This document shows positions 41,881-51,561 of a DNA stretch of 64,000 nt, in pieces. A program made the position numbers and the translations under genes. Below the pieces are notes generated by a model. The model did no database searches, was not told the DNA's origin, and saw only the letters and a program-made list of their open reading frames with translations. Source of the DNA: Devosia sp. Root436 (GTDB lineage Bacteria > Pseudomonadota > Alphaproteobacteria > Rhizobiales > Devosiaceae); assembly GCF_001426345.1 (NCBI RefSeq), contig NZ_LMEM01000011.1, positions 186,001-250,000 on the forward strand. The letters run 5' to 3'. Positions within the stretch are counted from its first letter, which is position 1. Each line of letters opens with the position of its first letter.

Positions 41881-42699
41881 ATGGAAATCCGGAATATTGC
41901 AGTTGTGCTTGATGTGGACGCGATTGACGCGGACTTGGTGGCCCTTGCGAGCGATCTTGCGCGCCGCAATCATGCAACGCTGATCGGCATGGCAGCAGCC
42001 GAACCACCCCTCCTATTGATGGGCCCGGACGGCGGTGACGCTGCGGCAGCGCTCTACATCGAGCAGCGCTCCCAGATCGAGGCATCCCTGGGCGTCGCCA
42101 AGCAGAACTTCGCGGCGCTTGTCTCCTCCGGGGTGAAGCACCAGTGGGCCGGTGAGGTGCAACGACCCGACATTGCGGTTATCGGGCTGGCCCGCAGAGT
42201 CGACCTGATAATCGTCGGCTCCCCGGCCGAACCGGCTCCAATTGGCCAAGCCATCGACATCGGCGCTGTACTCCTTGGATCCGGCCGCCCGGTTCTCATT
42301 GCGGCAACCGGACAGCGGAGGCTGAGGGCCGGCAAGATCGTCGTGGCATGGAAGGACACGAAGGAAGCTCGCCGCGCAATCGTTGACGCGATGCCCTTCC
42401 TGAAGGCCGCCGACGAGGTGCTCGTTGTGGTGGTCGATGAAGGCAACCTGGCAACTGAACGCGCCAGCATGCTCGATGCGGTCGCCTGGCTCCAATCGCA
42501 TGAGGTCAAGGCCCGGGGTGACGTGCTCCCTGACACGGGCGGGGCCGCGCAGACCATTTGTCGGGCGGCAACGGCGGCTGCAGCGGACCTCGTTGTCAGC
42601 GGAGCCTACGGTCACAGCAGGTTGCGGGAATGGCTCCTGGGTGGCATGACGCGCGAACTGCTGGCCACGCCCGGGATCAGTCGACTGCTTTCCAACTGA
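41881..42699 (+). CDS. Tandem universal stress protein (third copy)
   Basis: A 272-residue protein with two UspA domains. The second has VVSGAYGHSRLREWLLGGMTRELL near residues 240-263 and starts at KIVVAWKDTKEARRAIVDAMP. It differs strongly in sequence from the copies at 28565 and 36601. It has an exact-consensus FNR/FixK dyad upstream and stands at the right end of the oxygen-controlled block. Confidence 0.9.
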   Translation: MEIRNIAVVLDVDAIDADLVALASDLARRNHATLIGMAAAEPPLLLMGPDGGDAAAALYIEQRSQIEASLGVAKQNFAALVSSGVKHQWAGEVQRPDIAVIGLARRVDLIIVGSPAEPAPIGQAIDIGAVLLGSGRPVLIAATGQRRLRAGKIVVAWKDTKEARRAIVDAMPFLKAADEVLVVVVDEGNLATERASMLDAVAWLQSHEVKARGDVLPDTGGAAQTICRAATAAAADLVVSGAYGHSRLREWLLGGMTRELLATPGISRLLSN

Positions 42700-42829
42700 T
42701 CTGTCGTCCCCATCATAGAGTGACGGTTTCAACTGCGAGCAGTGCGAGTATCCAGGCCGCAAACGCTCGCTGCATCGGCCAAAGGCGCTCGGTCGCTGAC
42801 GTGGCGACAGCCCTTCATGGCGTCGACAC

Positions 42830-44083
42830 CTAGCGCACGACGATGGCCCGAAAGTCGTTGACATTGGTCCCTGTTGGTCCAGTCATCACCAAATCTCCAA
42901 TGGCGGCGAAAGCGCTGTAAGCATCGTTATTGGCCAACGCCGCTAGCGGATCGATTCCGGCCTTTCTGAGTCGCGAGGCCGTGGTACCGTCGGCATGGGC
43001 GCCGGCATTGTCTTCTGAGCCGTCAATACCATCCGTGTCAGCAGCAAGCGCCGAAATCCCCTCGTGTCCATCAATGGCAATGGCGAAGGCCAGCAGGAAT
43101 TCGCTATTGCGTCCACCTCGGCCATTTCCGCGCAGCGTGACGGTTGTTTCTCCACCCGAGAGCAGAACGACGGGCTTCTTGAACGGGCGATTGCGGGAGG
43201 CAATTTCACGGGCGATAGCAGCATGAACCTGGGCGACATCGCGCGCCTCGCCCTGGATGCTGTCGGACAGAATGACAGCTTCAACGCCCTGCGCCCGCGC
43301 CAGGTCAGCCGCAGATTCCAGCGACAGGGCGGCCGAGGCAATCGTGCTCACGCTATTGGCGGCAAAAGCGGGATGGTCCGCGCGCGGCGCAGCGTTGTCC
43401 CCACTGTCCAGCAAGGCCACGGCGGCAGGCGGCAGCGTCAAGCGATACAGGGCGGCATATTTTCGGGCCAGTTCACGTGTGCCCGCCAAGGCAATGGTGG
43501 GCCCGGACGCAACAGTGGCCGCGTCGTCGCCTGGCACGTCGGACACCGCCAAAGTCGCTACGCGCGCCGGGCTTGCATGCACCGCCAGACGGCCGCCTTT
43601 TATGGTCGAGAACTGGTTGCGAATGAGATTCATTACCGCTATGGGCGCGCCTGAGGCCAATAGAGCCCGGTTGATGGCCTGCTCATCCCCCAGGCTCAGG
43701 CCAGGCGCCGGCGCGGGCAACAAGGCAGAGCCACCACCCGACATCAGGGCCACCACCAGGTCGTTGCGCTCCAGATTAGAGACAATTTCCAGAATACGAC
43801 GGGCGGCTATAAAACCAGCTTCATCGGGCACCGGATGAGCGGCTTCGACGATCTCAATGCGCTCACAAGGCACAGCGTAACCATAGCGGGTAACGACAAG
43901 ACCGCTTAAGGGGGCATCCCAGGCTTCTTCAAAGGCTTTGGCCATTTGCGCGGACGCCTTCCCGGCGCCAATGACGACGGTACGGCCAGCAGGCTTATGG
44001 GGCAGATTGCGGAGCACTGCCGAGGCGGGTTGCGCCTTGGCTACAGCATGCGTGAACAGTGCTTCCAAGAGGGTGCGATTCAT
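42830..44083 (-). CDS. Glycerate 2-kinase (MOFRL/TtuD family)
   Basis: A 417-residue DUF4147/MOFRL protein. IGAGKASAQMAKAFEEAW (residues 37-54), VALMSGGGSALLPAPAPG near 110-128 and KKPVVLLSGGETTVTL in the MOFRL part are the family hallmarks. Members phosphorylate D-glycerate to 2-phosphoglycerate; older annotations call them hydroxypyruvate reductases. It is followed upstream, on the same strand, by a D-2-hydroxyacid dehydrogenase, so both likely serve glyoxylate/hydroxypyruvate to glycerate metabolism. Confidence 0.9.
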   Translation of the reverse strand: MNRTLLEALFTHAVAKAQPASAVLRNLPHKPAGRTVVIGAGKASAQMAKAFEEAWDAPLSGLVVTRYGYAVPCERIEIVEAAHPVPDEAGFIAARRILEIVSNLERNDLVVALMSGGGSALLPAPAPGLSLGDEQAINRALLASGAPIAVMNLIRNQFSTIKGGRLAVHASPARVATLAVSDVPGDDAATVASGPTIALAGTRELARKYAALYRLTLPPAAVALLDSGDNAAPRADHPAFAANSVSTIASAALSLESAADLARAQGVEAVILSDSIQGEARDVAQVHAAIAREIASRNRPFKKPVVLLSGGETTVTLRGNGRGGRNSEFLLAFAIAIDGHEGISALAADTDGIDGSEDNAGAHADGTTASRLRKAGIDPLAALANNDAYSAFAAIGDLVMTGPTGTNVNDFRAIVVR

Positions 44084-44271
44084 ATTTGAATCCGAGGCTG
44101 ATGGAGACTGCTCTCACCGGATTTTACCGCCGAAGTAATTGTCGCTGCGGTTTTGCCCTGCCTGCGACACGACTGTCGCAGCGAGAGTGTTGGTGCTGAC
44201 GGAGCGGTGCAGCTAAAGCGTGTGGATAGCCCCGACGGAATGGCGAACAGCTTCGGCCGATAGTCGTTCGG

Positions 44272-45240
44272 CTACCAGCTCGCACCGCCTGTGCCCACAG
44301 CAGCCTCGATATTTGCGACCAGCTGAACCACGAGCGTCCGCATCGCTTCGTCACTGGCCCAGGCCACATGCGGCGTGATCAGTACGTTCGGCCGGTCGGT
44401 CAGCGCCAACAGGGGATTGTCTTGCGCAGGAGGCTCCATCGTGAGCACATCAAGGGCGGCACCGGACACATGCCCCAACTCCAAAGCGCGCGCCAGATCA
44501 GGCTCGTCAATCAACGCCCCCCGCGCCGTATTGATGACCAGAGGCTTTCGCACCATTCTTGCGAACTGGGCACTTCCCAATAGGCCCCTGGTTTCCGGTG
44601 TGAGCGGGCAATGTAAGCTGATGACATCAGACTGGCTCAAGACATCCTCAAACGCGGTATATCCCTCCGGAATCTGCTCGGCCCCCTGACGCGCGGCAAA
44701 TACAACGTGCATGCCAAACGCCTGGCCCAGCCTTCCTACAGCCTGACCTAATGTCCCACGCCCGAAAATCCCCAGGGTAGAGCCGGCCAGGTCGCGAATG
44801 GGGTAGTCGTGGAAGCAAAAGTTGCGCGAACTAGTCCAGCGCCCTCTTGCAACCGAACGGTGATAGGCATCGATGCTCCTGCGCAACGCAAGCATAAGCG
44901 CCATAACATGTTCGGGCACAGAGGTAGCCGCATAGCCGCGGACATTGAGCACCGGGATGCCAAGCTCTGCAGCGGCCACGCAATCGACGACATCCGTGCC
45001 CGTGGCGGCGACTCCGATAATCTTGAGGTTTCCTGCGTGCTCCAAGGTTGCGCGGTGAAGTGGCACTTTGTTGGTAATAACAATTTCCGCATCGCCTATG
45101 CGTGACAGAATGTCTTCGCGCTCTGTGTGGTCATAGGTTGTCAGCACGTGGGGAAATCGAAACGCAGGAATTTGTATGTGCGACGCGATGCTGCCCCTAT
45201 CGAGAAAAACAACAGACATTTCTTTAGGCAGGGACGGCAT
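44272..45240 (-). CDS. D-2-hydroxyacid dehydrogenase (hydroxypyruvate/glyoxylate reductase-like)
   Basis: A 322-residue NAD-binding enzyme. Rossmann motif GIFGRGTLGQAV near residues 152-163, catalytic Arg in INTARGALIDE, Glu in LTMEPPAQDN and His in TPHVAWAS. The family interconverts hydroxypyruvate or glyoxylate and D-glycerate or glycolate. A glycerate 2-kinase gene follows in the same direction, so reduction to glycerate followed by phosphorylation is a reasonable route. Confidence 0.9.
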   Translation of the reverse strand: MPSLPKEMSVVFLDRGSIASHIQIPAFRFPHVLTTYDHTEREDILSRIGDAEIVITNKVPLHRATLEHAGNLKIIGVAATGTDVVDCVAAAELGIPVLNVRGYAATSVPEHVMALMLALRRSIDAYHRSVARGRWTSSRNFCFHDYPIRDLAGSTLGIFGRGTLGQAVGRLGQAFGMHVVFAARQGAEQIPEGYTAFEDVLSQSDVISLHCPLTPETRGLLGSAQFARMVRKPLVINTARGALIDEPDLARALELGHVSGAALDVLTMEPPAQDNPLLALTDRPNVLITPHVAWASDEAMRTLVVQLVANIEAAVGTGGASW

Positions 45241-45331
45241 TAATACCCACTCACAAATCGCGTAACGGGAGAACTTTATCTAGGCAAACGCTGCTGCGAC
45301 TGCCTTCGCTGGAAGGAGTCAGACTTGCGTT

Positions 45332-45850
45332 TCAGACGAGCTGAATATCTTCGCCACTGGCGGCAAAGTCGTACAGAACACTTCGTTCCGGGACTGCCAC
45401 GGGACTATCAAACAACTCGCTTTGGGTTTCCTTGTCGGACAAGAACAAGAATAGGCCCGGATCCTGGCCCAGTGGGTAGGCGTCGACGGCGTGCCACGTT
45501 CCCGTTTTGAACATAACGCCTTGTCCATCAATCCTGAATGCCCGCAGGTCTCCGGGTGTCGGGACATCATCAGTTGGCGCCGCTACGACAATAACAGTTG
45601 GCGACCCGCCAATGTGCATGCGCGACTCTGTGACATGCATATGCTTCTCGATTTTCCCGACCTTCATCGGCTGCTGCTTGAAGCTCAGGATCTGAACAAT
45701 AACAGGAGCGTCGCATTGCCAGGGAAATCTATGCAGGCTTTTGGTTGGGAGGTCGAAACTCGGAGTCTGCAAGGGCTCTAAAATCAAACCAAAAGGCTCA
45801 AATGCCTCTGCGGTAAGCGGTTCTATTTCGATATTATAGGTTTTGCTCAA
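45332..45850 (-). CDS. Ureidoglycolate lyase (AllA)-like protein
   Basis: A 172-residue cupin-like protein from TTG 45850, chosen because GGAG stands six bases before it; the ATG at 45886 is the alternative. The N-terminus IEIEPLTAEAFEPFGLILEP, the histidines in KHMHVTESRMHIGG, VVAAP and the FKTGTWHAVDAYPL motif fit AllA, which splits ureidoglycolate to glyoxylate and urea. It lies on the same strand as the hydroxyacid dehydrogenase, 91 bases away. No other allantoin-pathway gene is visible here. Confidence 0.75.
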   Translation of the reverse strand: MSKTYNIEIEPLTAEAFEPFGLILEPLQTPSFDLPTKSLHRFPWQCDAPVIVQILSFKQQPMKVGKIEKHMHVTESRMHIGGSPTVIVVAAPTDDVPTPGDLRAFRIDGQGVMFKTGTWHAVDAYPLGQDPGLFLFLSDKETQSELFDSPVAVPERSVLYDFAASGEDIQLV

Positions 45851-46085
45851 TGCATGCTCCTTCAATTCGCCGAATTCCTTCGGCATCGAGTGACGCGTAA
45901 AAACAAGACGGTAGAACCGCTACAATTTCGGTGATCCTACCCGTGGACGAGCGTTGGCGATGCAGTCAAATTTGACCCGGCAATGTTGCTCCCTGGGCAG
46001 CGCTGCGCACAAAGGATCGATTGGCAGGAGCGACCACCCAGCGGCGCCGGAGCGCTGGGCTGATCGTTCCAAAGGATGAGGCTGG

Positions 46086-47486
46086 CTATTCAGCAGGCAG
46101 CGGAGGAAGAACGTCGGCCGGAATGGGGCACTGATAGACCTCGCCGTTAAAGTATTGACGATGGTCGTCCTTGGCTTTTTTCAGAACCTGAGGTTGCGTA
46201 GCGGCTTCGATCACGCTTGCCGCCATCACCTTCGCGGCATGAAGCATACCCTTATGGGCAGCCGGCAGCTTGCCTTGTGAGACCAGCTGCCATGAATGAA
46301 ACGCGGTATCTCGGGCAAACGCCGCTACCCAGACCTGCGCCGTGGGCACCACCACAGACACATCGCCCACATCGCTTGACCCCAGCGATGGGCTGGCTCG
46401 CACGGCAAGCGGCGTTACGTCGGTGTCGAGCGCTGCGTTCTGTCGCAATAGACCTTCTTTGTCGACGAAGCGGCCAGCCTCCCGCATATCATCGTCATCG
46501 AATTTGGGTGCGCCGAAGGTCAGAAGCTGCTGGTACATGAGTTGGGTCAATGCAGGATTTGGGCGAAAGGGCGACATACCCGATTCAATTTGAAAATCGA
46601 CGCTGGTCTCCGTCATCATCGCCGCACCCTCCGCCACCTTCTTCACGCGCGCGGTCAGGGACTGCAGCCGTTCAATGGTGGGAGACCGCACGATATAGGC
46701 CAGTTCGACGCTGGACTGCACTACATTGGCTGCCGTGCCGCCTGCACTGCGGTACGCATAATGAATGCGTTCTTCACCGCTCATATGTTCGCGCAGATAA
46801 TTGACGCCAACATTCATGAGCTCTGCTGCATCCAGAGCGCTGCGCCCTTTTTCCGGCGATATAGCCGCGTGCGAGGCCCGCCCATCAAACTGCACCTTCA
46901 TTTGCAAAAAGGCGTTGGTGCTATTGGCATGTGCAGAGGTATGAGAGGCGGGATGCCAGGTAAATGCCGCATCCAGATCGTCAAAGGCACCAGCGCGCGC
47001 CATAAAGGCCTTGCCGCCACCGCCTTCTTCAGCGGGACAAGCGTAGTAGCGCACAGTGCCTTTCAAACCATTTCTTTCCAAAACTTCAGCGGCAATGACA
47101 GCGGCTAACGCAGCACCTGTTCCTAAAAGATTGTGCCCACAACCATGCCCGGGCTTGCCGGGATCAAGTGCCTCCGGCCGGTCAGCACCGGCGACCTGGC
47201 TCATGCCCGCCAATGCGTCAAACTCCCCCAGGACGCCGATTATTGGTCGGCCTGCACCTCGTTCTGCTATAAAGGCAGTGGGCAGCCCTCCTATTGCTGA
47301 CTTAATTTGGAACCCCCCTCGGCGCAGAGCGTCAATCTGGGCAGCCGATGATCGCTTTTCTGCAAAGCCCATTTCCGCAAAGCCCCACACGGCATCCGAT
47401 AGCTCTATGAAGCGTGCGGCATGAGAATTGAGCGAGGTCTCCACTTCTTCTATTAGAGCAACCGATAAACCAGAACCTTGCGACAT
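46086..47486 (-). CDS. M20 family amidohydrolase (AbgB-like)
   Basis: A 466-residue metallopeptidase. Metal-site features are GVLGEFDALAGM near 84, GHGCGHNLLGTGAALAA near 113-129, PAEEGGGGKAFM near 150 and the C-terminal DVSVVVPTAQVWVAA region. HGCGHNLLG is typical of the AbgB/p-aminobenzoyl-glutamate hydrolase branch. It may split an amide or peptide bond in the compounds imported by the Aap transporter. It is divergent from a LysR gene. Confidence 0.85.
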   Translation of the reverse strand: MSQGSGLSVALIEEVETSLNSHAARFIELSDAVWGFAEMGFAEKRSSAAQIDALRRGGFQIKSAIGGLPTAFIAERGAGRPIIGVLGEFDALAGMSQVAGADRPEALDPGKPGHGCGHNLLGTGAALAAVIAAEVLERNGLKGTVRYYACPAEEGGGGKAFMARAGAFDDLDAAFTWHPASHTSAHANSTNAFLQMKVQFDGRASHAAISPEKGRSALDAAELMNVGVNYLREHMSGEERIHYAYRSAGGTAANVVQSSVELAYIVRSPTIERLQSLTARVKKVAEGAAMMTETSVDFQIESGMSPFRPNPALTQLMYQQLLTFGAPKFDDDDMREAGRFVDKEGLLRQNAALDTDVTPLAVRASPSLGSSDVGDVSVVVPTAQVWVAAFARDTAFHSWQLVSQGKLPAAHKGMLHAAKVMAASVIEAATQPQVLKKAKDDHRQYFNGEVYQCPIPADVLPPLPAE

Positions 47487-47790
47487 TCAGCGCCCTTCCA
47501 GGTATGCATATGCCTTCCAGTTTGACCGAATGTGCGCGCCACGATAGGGGCCATTTTAGCCCGGTGCAGTTGCTTTTTAAGCAACGCGCTTCTCGGGATG
47601 CGAGGACATGAGGCAAAACATCGGGCACCAGAAGGCCGTTGGCCTTGAATGGGGAAAGCTTATGGTGCATTCACGCGAAGAGCAGGCATGCCCGCCACTG
47701 TCTTGCCCTGCTGAATGTTTTTCGTCTGACGGCATGAAGCCTCGTCGACCGCTCACTGCCGTCGATCAGGCTTTCTAAGCAGGAGCGGAC
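47487..47790. promoter_or_regulatory. Divergent promoter region of M20 hydrolase and LysR genes
   Basis: No gene is seen in these 304 bases. TTGCTTTTTAAGCAA at 47570-47584 is a 6-bp inverted repeat with the T-N11-A layout of LysR-type sites, located 84 bases before the M20 start and a likely target of the LysR protein next door. Confidence 0.5.
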
Positions 47791-48705
47791 ATGCAGGAAG
47801 TCAACCAGCGTCGGCTCCGGTATTTCTACAATGTCGTGGTAAGCGGCTCGATCCGCGGTGCCGCGGAAGTCCTTAATACAGCGCCCTCCGTGATTACTCG
47901 CCAGTTGCGACTCCTTGAACAGGAGCTGGGCGTAAAGCTGTTCGAAAGGGATGTTTCTGGAAGCAAACCCACAGAGGCCGCGCAGTTTTTACTTGACTAC
48001 TGGCATTCGTCCCGCGTGCTCATCGAAATTCTGGAAGAGCGCATAGAAGAGACTCAGGAGTTGAAACGCGGCCGCGTCTTCGTGGCCCTGTCAGAAGGTT
48101 TCCTGGACGATTTCGTCGATAACGTGCTGATGCGTTTCAATCGGGATTTCCCGAAAATAGAACTGGCTGTGAATGTGCTGTCGGTTGGCGAGATCGTGGA
48201 GCAGGTGGCATCCGATATTGTCCATATCGGTATTGTCTTCAATCCTCCCAACACGCCGCACATTAAGCCCTTCCTGCACGCGAACGTCCCCATCAGGCTT
48301 TTTGCGAGTACAGAGCATCCCCTGGCGAAGTCAAAGGGGCCAGTCACCGTGGCAGAGGCGCTCCGCTATCCAATCGCGACGATGCCTCACATTTTCGGGC
48401 TGGGACGATTGACGGAATTGCTGGCGGAGTCCGAACGCACCTCTGCCAATGTCGTGTTCACGTCGAACTCTGCCCGGTCTATTGCTCATTTCATCCGCAA
48501 CGGAACGGCCGTTAGCTTCCTCGGGTCGCGTCACGTGGTTGCTGAGTTCGGCGACACCACCCTTGCCGCCATTGAAGTCAAGCATCCCCTGCTCGAGGGC
48601 AATTATGCCAACGTTGTGGCCAGAGCGGAGCGCACGCCGACTAAAGCAATGAGCACCCTCATTGACTACATAGCAAGGTACTCTGAGATTTTCGGCGCTC
48701 CGTGA
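47791..48705 (+). CDS. LysR family transcription regulator
   Basis: A 304-residue regulator with the N-terminal LysR helix-turn-helix (RRLRYFYNVVVSGSIRGAAEVLNTAPSVITRQLRLLEQELGVKLFERD) and a periplasmic-binding-like effector domain (residues 90-300). It diverges from the M20 hydrolase gene and is convergent with the aminotransferase of the Aap operon. It probably controls the M20-AllA-dehydrogenase-kinase side; the effector is unknown. Confidence 0.93.
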   Translation: MQEVNQRRLRYFYNVVVSGSIRGAAEVLNTAPSVITRQLRLLEQELGVKLFERDVSGSKPTEAAQFLLDYWHSSRVLIEILEERIEETQELKRGRVFVALSEGFLDDFVDNVLMRFNRDFPKIELAVNVLSVGEIVEQVASDIVHIGIVFNPPNTPHIKPFLHANVPIRLFASTEHPLAKSKGPVTVAEALRYPIATMPHIFGLGRLTELLAESERTSANVVFTSNSARSIAHFIRNGTAVSFLGSRHVVAEFGDTTLAAIEVKHPLLEGNYANVVARAERTPTKAMSTLIDYIARYSEIFGAP

Positions 48706-48864
48706 CCTGCAGCCTTTTATCAGGAGCCGACAGATATGCCGGCTTTTCCAAACGGTTGTTGGGGTATGGCGAGTGGAGTTCGGCCCTGGTTTTGCGGCGC
48801 CCGTATGCAGCTCGACTGAAGGGGGGCTAGCGCCCCGTTGATGACGCAGCTTGGCGAGGTCGAA

Positions 48865-50034
48865 TTACTGCCGACTGGCCACGACCATTCTGTCGATAAT
48901 GGCGTTGAGGATGTGTGCGGAGGTTGCAAAATTCAGCCGCACGAAAGCTTCGCCTCCAGGCACAAAGGTTTCGCCGGCGCTCAGCGCCACTCTGCCTTTG
49001 CTCAAGAAGTGCTCGAAAGCAGAAGTAGGAAGCTGGAGTTTGCTGCAATCCAGCCACGCCATATAGGTGCCTTCCGGCGGATGAAACCGCACCAAGGGCA
49101 TTTCCTCGGAAATTCGCGCGGTTAAGACGTCGCGCATCTGACGCAGATGAGCGGTGACTTCGTCCAGCCATGACTGCCCATGCAGAAAGGCTGCGATTGT
49201 CGCCTGTACGCCAAATGGATGGCCGGGAGTTATCACCCGTTTGGGAAAACATGTCAGAAAGGTTTCCTGCAGCGCGGCGCTTCCAAAATGCACAAAAGCA
49301 CACTTCAATCCCGCCAGGTTGAATGTTTTGGCTCCCGAGCAAAGTGTCACCGTCCGCCGCGCTATCTCGGGACCTAGGGTCGCCATCGGAATGTGGGTTT
49401 TTGCCGAGAGGATGAGTTCAGCATGTACCTCGTCCGAGACAATGATGAGATCGCGTTCGAGCGCGATATTGGCCAAACCTTCAAGCTCGGCCTTGGTAAA
49501 AACCCTCCCCGTAGGATTATGCGGATTGCAGACGAACAACATCCGTGTGTTCGGCGAGAGGGAGCGTTTGACTGCTTCCAGATCAAAGACGACGCCCGTC
49601 TCCAGGTTCTTCGCCTCGATCGCCACGAACTCGCGCCCGTTTGACGTAATGGCGTCTCTGAATGGGGGGTAGCATGGCTGTTGAACGATGACGGCATCGC
49701 CCCGGGTTGAAAATGACAAAAGCGTCGCCGAAATCGCCTGCAGTAAATCAGAGCAGACCACAACGTCCTGGGGCATTATTGACCAGCCGAACAAGCGAGT
49801 CATTCTGTCGGCGAAGACTTCGACGGCATGGTCTGGGGTGCCTGCCCCCGTTCTGGCGGGATAGCCGTATTGCTGTCCATCGACGATGCTGACCAAAGCG
49901 TCGTGCACCGCCGGCGCAACGGCAAAATCCATGTCAGCAACGAATGCGGGCAACACATCTGTCGGGTATTGGCGCCACTTCAATCCCCCACGCTGGCGCA
50001 GGTCACGTTCAGTCATTTCAAAGTTGTTGCGCAT
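48865..50034 (-). CDS. PatB/MalY-like class I/II aminotransferase or C-S lyase
   Basis: A 389-residue PLP enzyme. N-terminal RGGLKWRQYPTDVLPAFVADMDFAVAP is typical of the MalY/PatB group; CNPHNPTGRVF near 170, VSDEVHAELIL near 200 and the PLP-binding lysine in CSGAKTFNLAG near 234 are all present. Members cleave cystathionine or transfer amino groups. It ends the Aap transporter operon, 4 bases after the M81 peptidase gene. Confidence 0.9.
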   Translation of the reverse strand: MRNNFEMTERDLRQRGGLKWRQYPTDVLPAFVADMDFAVAPAVHDALVSIVDGQQYGYPARTGAGTPDHAVEVFADRMTRLFGWSIMPQDVVVCSDLLQAISATLLSFSTRGDAVIVQQPCYPPFRDAITSNGREFVAIEAKNLETGVVFDLEAVKRSLSPNTRMLFVCNPHNPTGRVFTKAELEGLANIALERDLIIVSDEVHAELILSAKTHIPMATLGPEIARRTVTLCSGAKTFNLAGLKCAFVHFGSAALQETFLTCFPKRVITPGHPFGVQATIAAFLHGQSWLDEVTAHLRQMRDVLTARISEEMPLVRFHPPEGTYMAWLDCSKLQLPTSAFEHFLSKGRVALSAGETFVPGGEAFVRLNFATSAHILNAIIDRMVVASRQ

Positions 50035-50038
50035 CGAT

Positions 50039-51520
50039 TTACTTATTCATCGCTGGAGCGACACGCATACCGGCGGCCAGTTGCGTCCATGGGATATCTT
50101 CCGGATCTGCTTTCATCGGCCCAGGCGCTTTCGCTACCAAAATGGCAGCTGCGATATCGGTAAAATCGGCGCGAAAATGCACCGAACTCTTGTTCACCAG
50201 AATGCGCATTTTCTCCGGCTCAATTCCGGCAATCCGATAAAGCACCTTGTCGAAAAGTTGGGCCTTGGTTGCACTGACAACAATACGCACACCCTCAATT
50301 CGGAGGCAGGCTACTCCTTTCAAGTCCACGTGGTTGCCGTTGAACATCGGTCCCTCGAAGACGCATTTCCCGTCCCCGAGGAATTCGACGTGAAATGTGC
50401 CGTTGAAAGGCAATTCACCCTCGACGCCTGATGTGCCCCCCAGTGCTAGGTCAATATCCGCGCCGACGCCCGCTTGTTTGGCGGCTTCAAAAGCCAGGGG
50501 GTCATAAAACACGCCGAGAGCCGCATCCTCGGCCCCGAGGTCAAGTAGTGCACGCAGCATCCCGGTGGTGTTGCCGTCGCCACCAGCGCCCGGATTGTCT
50601 TGCGTATCTGATATTACGACAGGCCTGTCCGATGACGCTGAAATGCGCATGGCTTCGCGAACTGCCTGACGGGGTGACAGAAAATCAATTCGCCATTCCG
50701 ATTCCAAACCCACGATAATGTCATGCAGCCTGTCCACTGCCGCATTCACCGCATCCTGGTTCCAGCCATAGCCCCAAACTGTGGGACCGCAGCCCGCGAA
50801 ATCGGATGCCGGGAAACCTGGAGCAAAAGACAGGGACATAACCTCACCCACCTCCAGATTTTCAAGTTCAACATATACTGACTTGGCCGGATCAACCAAT
50901 GTGCACATGCCATTTATGGGAATTAAAAACGGCAGCCGGCGAAACGCTTTAAATAGCGGCCGAGTTCTCGCCATGTATTTCTCAAGAAATCCCAGTACTT
51001 TTGCCCCTGTATCGGCCATATCAAGGTGTGGGTACGTACGATATGCGACCATGCCATCAGCCAGATCCAGCATTTCGCGTGTCACATTTGCATGAAGGTC
51101 GAGCGACACCACCACGGGGATTTTTGAGCCAACAATGGCGCGCGTTCTGGCAAGAATTTCAGCTTCGCCATCCGGATAGCTTTCAGTGGCCATGGCGCCG
51201 TGAAGATTTAAAAACACAGCGTCAAAACTCTTGGCCACAAGCGCCTCGGCAATTTCGCCAAATATCCGCTCGAAGGCATCATCGGTCACATGAGCCGATG
51301 CACTGGCACCGGCCCAAATCACCGGAATGACTTCATGCCCCGCGGCCAGCGCGGCTTTAATAAAGCCACCCCCGGCGAGATTTACCTCGGCAAGCTCAAA
51401 AAGCTCGGCGCCCCGCTTTAGTGAAGGATAACCCTCCCCTTTTATGAAATTTTCATATGCAGCTTTACTCGGCGCAAATGTGTTCGTTTCATGCTCGAAC
51501 CCGGCAACAAGTATTCTCAC
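50039..51520 (-). CDS. M81 family metallopeptidase (MlrC-like)
   Basis: A 493-residue enzyme. MRILVAGFEHETNTFAP, NLHGAM in FDAVFLNLHGAMATE, SLDLHANVT and YRTYPHLDMADTG are the metal-binding motifs of the microcystinase C family. In non-cyanobacterial hosts such genes sit in transport and catabolic operons for unusual peptides or amides, substrate usually unknown. It follows aapP by 41 bases and is linked to the aminotransferase, so it probably acts on the imported compound. Confidence 0.9.
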   Translation of the reverse strand: MRILVAGFEHETNTFAPSKAAYENFIKGEGYPSLKRGAELFELAEVNLAGGGFIKAALAAGHEVIPVIWAGASASAHVTDDAFERIFGEIAEALVAKSFDAVFLNLHGAMATESYPDGEAEILARTRAIVGSKIPVVVSLDLHANVTREMLDLADGMVAYRTYPHLDMADTGAKVLGFLEKYMARTRPLFKAFRRLPFLIPINGMCTLVDPAKSVYVELENLEVGEVMSLSFAPGFPASDFAGCGPTVWGYGWNQDAVNAAVDRLHDIIVGLESEWRIDFLSPRQAVREAMRISASSDRPVVISDTQDNPGAGGDGNTTGMLRALLDLGAEDAALGVFYDPLAFEAAKQAGVGADIDLALGGTSGVEGELPFNGTFHVEFLGDGKCVFEGPMFNGNHVDLKGVACLRIEGVRIVVSATKAQLFDKVLYRIAGIEPEKMRILVNKSSVHFRADFTDIAAAILVAKAPGPMKADPEDIPWTQLAAGMRVAPAMNK

Positions 51521-51561
51521 GTCATTCTCCAGCTAATTCACAGAAAATACGTCGGCATATT

